From positions 1-19,616 of the forward strand of contig CAZDRX010000020.1 of the NCBI GenBank assembly GCA_964508225.1: a DNA stretch of 19,616 bases, written 5' to 3'. Positions 7,001 through 13,077 of the stretch are shown here, in pieces. Each line of letters begins with the position of its first letter. Within the stretch, counting starts at the first letter, position 1. A program made the translations under genes and the position numbers. The notes beneath the pieces were generated by a model. That model had not been told where the DNA came from, made no database searches, and was given only the letters and a program-made list of their open reading frames with translations. This DNA is from CAZDRX01 sp964508225. GTDB lineage: Bacteria; Patescibacteriota; Gracilibacteria; Peribacterales; Peribacteraceae.

Positions 7001-7840
7001 TCAGATGCATCCGTTGTATGTCCGCACCTGCGCGTTGTAACGGTCATTCATCTCCAGAATGAGGTTGTGGCGGAATTCGATATTGTCCGCGAGCGCCTCG
7101 TGCGCGCGGTGGTAGAGGGCAAAATCACGGAATCCCTGCTCGGTGGAGATATTCACCTGCCCCATGAGATTCCGGATTTCATCTGCCGCTTTCTGCAGGA
7201 GTCCGATGTGTGACTCTTCTGCTGCCATGTCCTCGAGCAGAGTCCGGTCGATCGTCGGGCAGTCCTCAATCGGCAGTCCGAACACCTCCACGATGATGAT
7301 GCCTTCGCGGCCGGAGTGTTCGAGAGGCTCTGAGGCGATGCCGATCTCATGGAACTTTTCACTGAGAATGTTCGCGCGGTGGCCGGGGCTGTTCATCCAT
7401 GCCTGCACGACACTCTTCTCACTCGGGAAGCTGCCGAAGGCGATATTCTCGCCGAAGCGCAGATAGCGGTACCGGAAGTACTGCGCCATGTCGTCCGCGC
7501 CGTAGGGGGTCGCCGAGAGGTGTCCGAAGTACTGGAGCTGCTGCATGTCGATGACCCGCCGCTTTGCGATGGCGTCCATGATCGTGCTCTCTTCGAGGGG
7601 ATCGATGCCGACAGCGAGCCGGAAGCCGTTCGTCGCATGGAAGATCTTCATGCGGTCGAATGTCGGGCTCGAGAGTGAAATCTCACGGTCGAGCAGCCGG
7701 AATCCATTGGTCATCGATGGCATGATCGCCGTCTGTTCCGGAAGCACGATCCAGCGCGTGAGACACCCGACCAGGAGAATGCCGAGCAGAAAAAAAGTGT
7801 TCCCGAGGAATGCCGCGCGCGGATGCCGCGTCTTCGTCAT
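7001..7840 (-). CDS. Membrane-anchored CAP (SCP/PR-1/YkwD-like) domain protein, copy 2
   Basis: 279 residues. The N-terminal hydrophobic segment (about 10-34) contains L-V-G-C (23-26), which fits a lipobox, so this copy could be a lipoprotein; copy 1 has no such cysteine. The CAP domain (about 65-185) carries His107 (Q-Y-F-G-H), Glu131 (G-E-N-I-A) and His154 (N-S-P-G-H). It shares long blocks with copy 1, such as YGADDMA-x-x-FRYRY-x-RFGENIA and RYNAQV near the end, and the same two cysteines (D-C-P and G-C-I at the C-terminus). The two genes are an old tandem duplication: the proteins have diverged clearly while the start region stayed identical. Function is unknown; exposure outside the membrane is inferred. 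Confidence 0.85.
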   Translation of the reverse strand: MTKTRHPRAAFLGNTFFLLGILLVGCLTRWIVLPEQTAIMPSMTNGFRLLDREISLSSPTFDRMKIFHATNGFRLAVGIDPLEESTIMDAIAKRRVIDMQQLQYFGHLSATPYGADDMAQYFRYRYLRFGENIAFGSFPSEKSVVQAWMNSPGHRANILSEKFHEIGIASEPLEHSGREGIIIVEVFGLPIEDCPTIDRTLLEDMAAEESHIGLLQKAADEIRNLMGQVNISTEQGFRDFALYHRAHEALADNIEFRHNLILEMNDRYNAQVRTYNGCI

Positions 7841-7847
7841 GGGGATG

Positions 7848-7853
7848 AGTATA
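7848..7853 (-). promoter_or_regulatory. -10 element of CAP copy 2, duplicated start region
   Basis: TATACT-CATCCCC-ATG on the minus strand, identical to CAP copy 1. A TTGAAA upstream (7873-7868) is only 14 bases from the -10 and is probably not used. Confidence 0.5.
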
Positions 7854-7918
7854 GAGGACTAGAAGCATTTCAAGCTCAAACCCATAGAAATTGAGTATTC
7901 AGGAGAACCAGCTCGTGA

Positions 7919-8593
7919 TTAATGAGACTGGAGATTAAAATAATTATTTTCAGGCATTGAATCCAAAGCATCCCGGATATCTTCAATTTCCATAACAGCG
8001 TATTTAAAAAGATCTTTTTCAGAGTAGTGGTTCGCATCCTCTTCTGTTTTAATGAATTCACTATAAATAGCTTCAAGCAAGCCCTGAGTCTCATCTCTTT
8101 TCAGCAAATTGAAAATTTCCTGCCAAGTAGTTTTAGCTTCTTCTCCTGTCAGAGGATTTTTTTGAAAAATTGAGTTAGTTGAATTTTCAAAAAACTTCCA
8201 AGAGTAAATTCGACCTATGATTGTCCATCGACACCCCACCCAACGATAAGTTCCCCCATCGTCACCTGAAGTCCCGAATCCCATATTCCTGACTCTATAT
8301 TTCGAACTTGCCAGAGTTTTTGCAGCAACACTTTCTTGGTCGTCCTCATTTTCCGTGATCTGCTGCCAAAGATTACTGGCGCTTTCTTCCGAATACCCAA
8401 AGCCTACCTCAAAAATTTTAACAAAATTTTGACGGCTCATCGGCCTATGCCTTCGTTCCAACAAAGAAAGGTACCCTTCACTAATCTCTGTTTTCGTCGA
8501 AAGTTCCTTGAGCGTCATACTTTTTGCTTTTCTAGTTTCGAGCAAAATTTTTGCCGCAACAGGGCTGAGAGTGAATGAAGGTTGAACTTCCAT
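7919..8593 (-). CDS. XRE-family helix-turn-helix regulator with an unknown C-terminal domain
   Basis: 224 residues. The N-terminal part (about 12-70) is a Cro/C1-type DNA-binding domain: A-A-K-I-L-L-E-T-R-K, then M-T-L-K-E-L-S-T-K-T-E-I-S, then G-Y-L-S-L-L-E-R. The remaining 150 residues are not recognised; they contain an aromatic stretch (YRWVGCRWTIIGRIYSWKFF, about 116-135) and an acidic helical tail. Base composition is clearly more AT-rich than in the flanking genes, suggesting horizontal transfer. It is divergent from a Cas2/VapD-like gene, with two good promoters 35 bases apart. That layout is typical of autoregulated modules such as toxin-antitoxin, phage or defence units. The regulator call is solid; the module is inference. 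Confidence 0.8.
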   Translation of the reverse strand: MEVQPSFTLSPVAAKILLETRKAKSMTLKELSTKTEISEGYLSLLERRHRPMSRQNFVKIFEVGFGYSEESASNLWQQITENEDDQESVAAKTLASSKYRVRNMGFGTSGDDGGTYRWVGCRWTIIGRIYSWKFFENSTNSIFQKNPLTGEEAKTTWQEIFNLLKRDETQGLLEAIYSEFIKTEEDANHYSEKDLFKYAVMEIEDIRDALDSMPENNYFNLQSH

Positions 8594-8621
8594 ATTCTTG
8601 AAATTATCAATAATTTATCCC

Positions 8622-8650
8622 ATAGTAATTTTGATTATTTACAAAGTCAA
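8622..8650 (-). promoter_or_regulatory. Promoter of the XRE-type regulator
   Basis: On the minus strand, TTGACT (8650-8645), 17-base spacer, TACTAT (8627-8622). Predicted start is near 8615, with a leader of about 22 bases and no Shine-Dalgarno. Its -35 lies 35 bases from that of the plus-strand promoter, so one bound regulator could affect both. Confidence 0.6.
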
Positions 8651-8684
8651 GAAAATATACGAGAAATTATAAGTATGTATACCG

Positions 8685-8713
8685 TTGCTTTTTCGGTAAA
8701 GATCCTGTATACT
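8685..8713 (+). promoter_or_regulatory. Divergent promoter of the Cas2/VapD-like unit
   Basis: TTGCTT (8685-8690), 17-base spacer, TATACT (8708-8713). Predicted start is near 8720, about 180 bases before the first convincing start codon at 8900, so the message has a long structured leader or the promoter also makes a non-coding RNA. Confidence 0.65.
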
Positions 8714-8776
8714 GCGGGTCTACACGTTTCTATTTTATCCCCCAATGAGCTGTGAGTCGTGAATTTTGCACTTTAT

Positions 8777-8807
8777 AAGACGCGCGCATGTTGAGATGGC
8801 GCGTCTT
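8777..8807 (+). promoter_or_regulatory. Perfect 9-bp hairpin in the leader of the Cas2/VapD-like gene
   Basis: AAGACGCGC (8777-8785) pairs with GCGCGTCTT (8799-8807) around a 13-base loop that can add a CAT/ATG pairing. No T-run follows on either strand, so it is not an intrinsic terminator. A second hairpin, CTGAG-CGAT-CTCAG (8852-8865, extendable to 8848-8871), lies just before the start codon. Both are non-coding, GC-rich structures in AT-rich surroundings. Confidence 0.5.
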
Positions 8808-8899
8808 ACTGGGCAATCCCTAGTTGGTACCTATGGAGATTGAACCAGGTTCTGAGCGATCTCAGCAACACCTTCTACTTCATTTCCTCATTTTCAAGT

Positions 8900-9160
8900 A
8901 TGAAATCCTACATCGTCACTTACGATCTTATGAAGCCAGGCCAGAACTATGACAGCTTGATCGCCGCTATCAAGAAACTTCCTAGCTGTTCAGTCCTACT
9001 CTCAGCCTGGTTAATCAGATCCTCATCCTCTGCCAGAGAAATCTACGATTACCTTCGTCAGTATATGGACTCAGGCGACTTCGTCCTCGTAGCAGAACTG
9101 GTTCCTGGTAATAGCTACGGCTGGTTGAAACAGGAAGCTTGGAACTTTCTAAATAAATAG
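8900..9160 (+). CDS. Small Cas2/VapD-like (SinR-family) protein
   Basis: 86 residues from the ATG at 8900. A TTG start at 8840 would add 20 residues that do not look like the family. The opening M-K-S-Y-I-V-T-Y-D-L with the following K-P-G-Q-N-Y matches the first beta strand and loop of the ferredoxin-like Cas2/VapD fold. Further on are S-A-W-L-I-R-S, a helix with Y-D-Y-L-R-Q-Y and the strand D-F-V-L-V-A-E-L, in the order expected for small proteins often labelled SinR family. Cas2 and VapD members include nucleases and structural subunits; catalytic activity is not proven here. No cas1 or CRISPR repeats are nearby. The neighbouring XRE gene and strong terminator suggest a self-contained module. 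Confidence 0.7.
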   Translation: MKSYIVTYDLMKPGQNYDSLIAAIKKLPSCSVLLSAWLIRSSSSAREIYDYLRQYMDSGDFVLVAELVPGNSYGWLKQEAWNFLNK

Positions 9161-9171
9161 TCGCAGAAACG

Positions 9172-9200
9172 AAGGAGGAGGGCACTGCCCTCCTCCTTTT
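9172..9200 (+). terminator. Strong intrinsic terminator after the Cas2/VapD-like gene
   Basis: AAGGAGGAGGGC (9172-9183), loop ACT, GCCCTCCTCCTT (9187-9198), then T to 9200. The 12-bp stem is perfect. It starts 11 bases after the stop codon. It lies just downstream of the minus-strand tRNA, but its minus-strand T-run is only two bases. Confidence 0.85.
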
Positions 9201-9215
9201 AGTTAAGGCAGAGAG

Positions 9216-9291
9216 TGGCAGGCGCGGTAGGGCTTGAACCTACGACCCTCAGTTTTGGAGACTGATGCTCTACCAGCTGAGCTACGCGCCT
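9216..9291 (-). tRNA. tRNA-Trp (anticodon CCA)
   Basis: 76 bases with a full cloverleaf: acceptor AGGCGCG/CGCGCCT, D arm GCTC-AGCTGGTAGA-GC, anticodon arm TCAGT-CTCCAAA-ACTGA with anticodon CCA (plus-strand 9256-9258), T arm GTAGG-TTCAAGC-CCTAC, discriminator G and an encoded CCA end (9218-9216). It lies downstream of topA on the same strand with no convincing own promoter, so it may be made from the topA transcript or from a weak promoter. The AT-rich island begins on its 3' side. Confidence 0.95.
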
Positions 9292-9322
9292 ACATGGTCG
9301 GACGTTCGGTGGAAGGATCAAT

Positions 9323-9348
9323 GGGCAACCGAGCCCTCTTTTTCTTTT
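9323..9348 (+). terminator. Weak terminator-like hairpin with T-rich tail
   Basis: GGGC (9323-9326), loop AACCGA, GCCC (9333-9336), then a T-rich run to 9348. The stem has only four GC pairs. A second hairpin, GCCCTGC-TTC-GCAGGGC (9350-9366), follows directly. No plus-strand gene ends here apart from possible read-through from 9160, so its role is doubtful. Confidence 0.25.
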
Positions 9349-9370
9349 CGCCCTGCTTCGCAGGGCTAGG

Positions 9371-9388
9371 CAGCTGAGCTACGCGCCT
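9371..9388 (-). repeat. 18-base duplicate of the tRNA-Trp 5' end
   Basis: CAGCTGAGCTACGCGCCT is identical to 9274-9291 within the tRNA. It is in the same orientation and offset by 97 bases, upstream of the tRNA in its direction of transcription. It covers the 5' acceptor strand and part of the D arm but is followed by unrelated sequence, so it is not a working tRNA. It could be a recombination or integration scar, or the remains of a second tRNA. Confidence 0.75.
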
Positions 9389-9456
9389 TGAGAACAGAAC
9401 GAAGAAAGATCAGGAAGCTCCGGCATCCTACCGCGAAGTCAGGCGCAGCGGAACGT

Positions 9457-11808
9457 CTACTCCGCCTTCTTCTTCCCGAACCTGCCCTTCCACTTGCTCG
9501 GAGGCGCCTCACGCTTGCGCTTGAGGAGTGCGGCCGCTTCTTCGAGCGTGAGGGTCGCAGGATCGAACTTCTTGCTCACAGAGCAGTTCGTCTTGCCGTC
9601 GGTGACATAGGGGCCGTAGCGGCCATCCTTGACGAGAATTTCGCCCTTCGTTTCGGGGTCGATGCCGAGCGAGCGTGCCGCGGCGGCTTTCTGGGCTTTG
9701 TTCGCCATGAGCTCGATGGCCTTCGCGTTGTCCACCGTGAACGGGTGCACGTCCTTCGGGATCGACACAGAGCTCTCGCCGATCTTCAGGTACGGACCGA
9801 AGCGTCCGAGGTGAAGCTCGATCGTTGTGCCGGTCGCATCCTTGCCGAGATCGCGCGGAAACGAGAGGAGCGCCTTCGCTTCCTCGAGCGTCACGGTGTC
9901 CGGTTTCATCTCCTTGAAGAGCGATGCCGCCTTCGGCTTGGCTTTCTTGCCCTTCTCCTTGTCCCAGAGACCGAGCTGCACGTACGCGCCGAAGCGCCCC
10001 GTACGCACGACGATGGGCAGACCCGTCACGTCGTCGACGCCGAGTTCGCGATCCTTCATCACATCTTCCTTCTTGATCTCCTTCGTCTTGAGTTCCACGA
10101 GCTTCTTGAACGGTCCGAAGAAGCTCCGCATGAACGGCACCCACTCCTCCTTGCCCTCGGCGATGTCATCGAGCTGTTCCTCCATGCGTGCCGTGAACTT
10201 GAGATCGACGATATCCGTGAAGTGTTCGGCGAGGAGATCTGTCACCGTGAATGCGATGTCCTCGGGGGCGAGCTGCTTGCCCTCTTTGCGGATATAGCCG
10301 CGCTGCTGGATGGTGGAGATCGTCGGCGCGTACGTGGACGGACGTCCGATGCCTTCCTCTTCCAGCTTCTTCACGAGAGACGCTTCCGTGTAGCGCGGCG
10401 GCGGTTTCGTGAAGTGCTGCTCGGGCGTGATCTTGTCGAGACCGAGGACTTCCTTCTCGGCGAGTTCCGGCAGGAACTTCTCGCCGTCGGCTTCCTCGGC
10501 CGCCTTGTCCTTCTCGATCTGCTCTTCGTCTTTGTCCTCGAAGTACACGCGGAGGAATCCGTCGAAGAGCACGGTCTGTCCCGTCGCGCGGAACGTGTAC
10601 GCATCCACGACGATGTCGGCGCCCACACGCTTGAGTTCAGCCGCCGCCATCTGGGTTGCGATCGAGCGGTTCCAGATGAGCGAGTAGAGCTTGAGCTGCT
10701 GATCGTCGAGCACATCGGCCACGCTCGCCGGCGTACGGTTCATCTCGGTCGGACGGATGGCTTCGTGCGCTTCCTGTGCGCCCTTGGACTTCGTCTTGTA
10801 GAGGCGCGGCTCGCTCAGCACGTACTCGCGGCCGTAGTGTTCCTGGATCGTCGCCTTGGCGTCCGTGAGGGCCTTCTCGCTTAAGTTCACCGAGTCGGTA
10901 CGCATGTACGTGATGAGACCCGTGCTGCCGCTGCCGGCACCGAGGTGCACACCTTCGTAGAGCTGCTGCGCCACCACCATCGTCTGCTTCACGGAGAAGC
11001 CGAGTTTGCGCGCGGCTTCCTGCTGCAGCGTGGAAGTCGTGAACGGAGCGGGCGGGGTCTTCTTCAGTTCCTTCACTTCGATCTTCTCGACGGTGAACGG
11101 CTTGCCGTCCACATCCTTCACCACGGCATTCGCTTGCGCGTCGGAGACGGGAACGAACGGCTTGCCGTCTTTCGCTTTGAGATCGGCGGTGAAGGTCTCT
11201 CCGCTGTCCTTCTTCAGATCGGCCTGCACCGTCCAGTATTCCTCGGCGTTGAAGGCTTTGATGAGACGTTCGCGGTCGACGATGAGACGCACGGCGACGG
11301 ACTGCACACGCCCTGCGGAGAGTCCGCGGTACACCTTCTTCCAGAGGAACGGGGAGAGCGTGTAGCCGACCAGGCGGTCGAGCACGCGACGCGCCTGCTG
11401 CGCGTGGACGAGGAGCATGTTGAGGTGACGCGGATGCGCGATGGCTTCCTTGATCGCGCTCTCCGTGATTTCGTGGAAGACGATGCGGTTGATCTTCTCC
11501 GGGTTCTTCACCTTGAGTGCCTCAAGCAGATGCCAGCCGATCGCCTCTCCCTCGCGGTCTTCATCAGTCGCGATCCAGAGCGTTTCAGCTTCCTTCAGTG
11601 CGGCCTTGAGATTCTTCACCGTCGTCGCCTTCTCCTTCGGGATCACATACTCGGGCTCAAAATCATGCTCGGTGTCGATACCGAGTTCGCTCGTCGGAAG
11701 GTCGCGGATGTGTCCCATGCTGGACTCCACCACGTAATCTTTGCCGAGGAAACGCTTGATGGTTTTGGCCTTCGTCGGGCTCTCGACGATCACTAAATGT
11801 TTGCTCAT
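9457..11808 (-). CDS. topA: DNA topoisomerase I (type IA)
   Basis: 783 residues. It relaxes negative supercoils by transient single-strand cleavage. The Toprim domain is at the N-terminus: V-E-S-P-T-K-A-K with Glu9, and the metal-binding D82-x-D84-x-E86 in T-D-E-D-R-E-G-E. The active-site tyrosine is Tyr301 in G-L-I-T-Y-M-R-T-D-S. The strand-passage motif R-G-L-S-A-G-R-V-Q-S is at 161-170 and G-I-G-R-P-S-T-Y-A-P lies further on. In place of zinc fingers, the C-terminus has topoisomerase C-terminal repeats with G-R-F-G-A-Y-V, G-R-F-G-P-Y-L and G-R-Y-G-P-Y-V, and a basic tail. This arrangement occurs in many bacteria. It is divergent from the HU gene, so two DNA-topology proteins share one intergenic region. 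Confidence 0.97.
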   Translation of the reverse strand: MSKHLVIVESPTKAKTIKRFLGKDYVVESSMGHIRDLPTSELGIDTEHDFEPEYVIPKEKATTVKNLKAALKEAETLWIATDEDREGEAIGWHLLEALKVKNPEKINRIVFHEITESAIKEAIAHPRHLNMLLVHAQQARRVLDRLVGYTLSPFLWKKVYRGLSAGRVQSVAVRLIVDRERLIKAFNAEEYWTVQADLKKDSGETFTADLKAKDGKPFVPVSDAQANAVVKDVDGKPFTVEKIEVKELKKTPPAPFTTSTLQQEAARKLGFSVKQTMVVAQQLYEGVHLGAGSGSTGLITYMRTDSVNLSEKALTDAKATIQEHYGREYVLSEPRLYKTKSKGAQEAHEAIRPTEMNRTPASVADVLDDQQLKLYSLIWNRSIATQMAAAELKRVGADIVVDAYTFRATGQTVLFDGFLRVYFEDKDEEQIEKDKAAEEADGEKFLPELAEKEVLGLDKITPEQHFTKPPPRYTEASLVKKLEEEGIGRPSTYAPTISTIQQRGYIRKEGKQLAPEDIAFTVTDLLAEHFTDIVDLKFTARMEEQLDDIAEGKEEWVPFMRSFFGPFKKLVELKTKEIKKEDVMKDRELGVDDVTGLPIVVRTGRFGAYVQLGLWDKEKGKKAKPKAASLFKEMKPDTVTLEEAKALLSFPRDLGKDATGTTIELHLGRFGPYLKIGESSVSIPKDVHPFTVDNAKAIELMANKAQKAAAARSLGIDPETKGEILVKDGRYGPYVTDGKTNCSVSKKFDPATLTLEEAAALLKRKREAPPSKWKGRFGKKKAE

Positions 11809-11819
11809 AGTCGCGTGAG

Positions 11820-11848
11820 AGGATCGGGGATGGAGTCATCTTTGTCAA
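11820..11848 (-). promoter_or_regulatory. Promoter of topA
   Basis: On the minus strand, a consensus TTGACA (11848-11843), 17-base spacer, GATCCT (11825-11820). The predicted start is about five bases before the ATG at 11808, so the message is nearly leaderless and has no Shine-Dalgarno. Confidence 0.55.
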
Positions 11849-12023
11849 AAGGTAATAAGGAGGGAGGATGGACGTCCGTGATTTTTTTCCGGTACACGGA
11901 GCGCGGTTTTCTCTCTCACGGACTTGATTTCTCCCGCGGATCATCGGTTGACTGAAATTAGACGCTGTTTCTGAATACTACACCGACTTTTCCGCAATGT
12001 TCTCACGTTGTGTTCGTGATTTT

Positions 12024-12049
12024 TGGCTTCCAGAAGCCATTTTTGTTTT
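12024..12049 (+). terminator. Intrinsic terminator-like hairpin between topA and the HU gene
   Basis: TGGCTT (12024-12029), loop CCAG, AAGCCA (12034-12039), then TTTTTGTTTT (12040-12049). It is oriented on the plus strand but no coding gene ends here, so it may end a short non-coding transcript. The sequence also matches a motif at 2946-2960 in reverse orientation. Confidence 0.5.
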
Positions 12050-12089
12050 CGTTTCACGGTTGCCACGGATTTTCAAGTGATTTTTTGGC

Positions 12090-12117
12090 TTGCGGCTGCG
12101 GTTTCCGGAAGTACAAT
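12090..12117 (+). promoter_or_regulatory. Promoter of the HU gene
   Basis: TTGCGG (12090-12095), 16-base spacer, TACAAT (12112-12117). Predicted start is near 12124, with a leader of about 28 bases. The spacer carries TTTCCGGAAGT (12102-12112), which also occurs in the dnaJ promoter. Confidence 0.5.
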
Positions 12118-12151
12118 TCTTCCGTATTTACTTCCTCCCCCCTTTAGACCC

Positions 12152-12427
12152 ATGTCTAAGCAGGATCTCATTGCCGCCATCGCGGACGCCGCCGGCATCA
12201 CCAAGCGCGCCGCTTCCGATGCCCTCGAGGCACTCATCGGAACGATCACGAAGGAACTCAAGAAGGGTCACAACGTCACGGTCACGGGCTTCGGCACGTT
12301 CCGTGTCTCCAAGCGCCAGGCTCGCACGGGTGTCAACCCGCGCAACCCGACGCAGAAGATCCAGATCCCGGCGATGAAGGTTCCGTCCTTCAAGGCTGGC
12401 AAGACCCTCAAGGACGCTGTCCGTTAA
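12152..12427 (+). CDS. HU-family nucleoid DNA-binding protein
   Basis: 91 residues, the normal HU length. The ATG at 12152 was chosen over the longer frame because it begins exactly at the conserved M-S-K-Q-D-L-I-A-A-I. Hallmarks are the helical dimerisation region (1-40), G-F-G-T-F at 46-50, the DNA-contacting arm with N-P-R-N-P at 62-66, and the closing F-K-A-G-K-T-L-K-D-A-V. HU dimers bend and compact DNA and affect supercoiling, which fits its place divergent from topA. Codons are strongly biased (many AAG, ATC and CGC), as expected for an abundant protein. A good terminator follows. Confidence 0.95.
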   Translation: MSKQDLIAAIADAAGITKRAASDALEALIGTITKELKKGHNVTVTGFGTFRVSKRQARTGVNPRNPTQKIQIPAMKVPSFKAGKTLKDAVR

Positions 12428-12451
12428 TTGAGGACTCTGTAACGAAATCAG

Positions 12452-12476
12452 AAGGCCTCCGTAAGGGGGCCTTTTT
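12452..12476 (+). terminator. Intrinsic terminator of the HU gene
   Basis: AAGGCCTCC (12452-12460), tetraloop GTAA, GGGGGCCTT (12465-12473), T-run to 12476. The 9-bp stem has one T-G pair. An outer AACGAAA/TTTCGTT pairing can extend it. Confidence 0.85.
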
Positions 12477-12531
12477 CGTTGCGTACTGCGGGAGTCGAAA
12501 TGGAAAACGTTCTCTGCTATCCTCGCTCGGC

Positions 12532-13077
12532 ATGAACGATCTCATTATCGAGACCACCGGCAACCTCCTGAAGATGCTCGGCATTCCGTTCACGGATATC
12601 ACCGTGAGGCAGGACGGCGAGATGACGCGCGTGGAGGTCGTGAGCGATCAGGCGAGCCGCCTCATCGGCTGGCACGGCGAGACGCTCAATGCGGTCCAGC
12701 ACCTCGTGAAGTCCATGATCCGCACGGCGAAGAGCCTCGAGAAGGCGCCGTTCATCGTCGTGGACGTGGACGGCTACCGCACGATGCAGGAGGACAAAGT
12801 GAGGAAGATTGCCGAGGCCAAAGCGGACTTCGTCCGCCGCACGGGCGCGCGAGTCACACTGCCGCCGATGAGTCCGTACTTCCGCAGAGTCGTGCACATG
12901 CACATTTCTTCGACACCGGCGCTCGCCGACCTCGCCACCGAGAGCATCGGAGAAGGCGACTACCGTCAGGTGGTGATCCGCATGAAGACCGGCAAGAAAG
13001 CGGTCGATTCAAACGAAGGCGAAGAGCTCTCGCCCGTCATGGCGGGTGATGACGGACTCGAGAATCTCGACGTTTAA
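12532..13077 (+). CDS. KhpB/Jag-like RNA-binding protein (KH and R3H domains)
   Basis: 181 residues. A type II KH domain occupies about 20-85, with the nucleic-acid-binding G-x-x-G loop as I-G-W-H-G-E-T-L (45-52). An R3H domain at about 100-150 has the defining R-x-x-x-H (Arg118, His122) after L-P-P-M-S. The N-terminal Jag domain of longer relatives is absent and the tail is acidic. KhpB/Jag proteins bind RNA and influence cell elongation in some Firmicutes; the role here is inferred. The gene is usually near yidC and rnpA, but here it lies between the HU gene and dnaJ. A TATCCT eight bases before the ATG could be a -10. Its stop codon overlaps that of dnaJ on the other strand. Confidence 0.88.
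   Translation: MNDLIIETTGNLLKMLGIPFTDITVRQDGEMTRVEVVSDQASRLIGWHGETLNAVQHLVKSMIRTAKSLEKAPFIVVDVDGYRTMQEDKVRKIAEAKADFVRRTGARVTLPPMSPYFRRVVHMHISSTPALADLATESIGEGDYRQVVIRMKTGKKAVDSNEGEELSPVMAGDDGLENLDV

Noticed and set aside
7868..7884. Possible attachment-site copy of the tRNA-Trp T arm at the far end of the AT-rich island
   Set aside because: Only TTCAAGC (7 bases) matches exactly, too short to distinguish from chance.
8900..9160. CRISPR-Cas locus suggested by the Cas2-like protein
   Set aside because: No repeat-spacer array, cas1 or effector gene is visible; the protein fits the stand-alone VapD/SinR-type relatives better.
9350..9366. GCCCTGC-TTC-GCAGGGC hairpin as an intrinsic terminator of topA
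   Set aside because: On the minus strand it is followed by A-rich, not T-rich, sequence, so it lacks the terminator tail.
9388..11796. Two long plus-strand open frames opposite topA
   Set aside because: topA is certain on the other strand; these have Arg/Leu/Glu-rich shadow composition.
11872..11922. GTCCGTG...CACGGAC inverted repeat upstream of topA
   Set aside because: Seven bases with a 36-base gap, no T-run and no partner feature; too weak to call.
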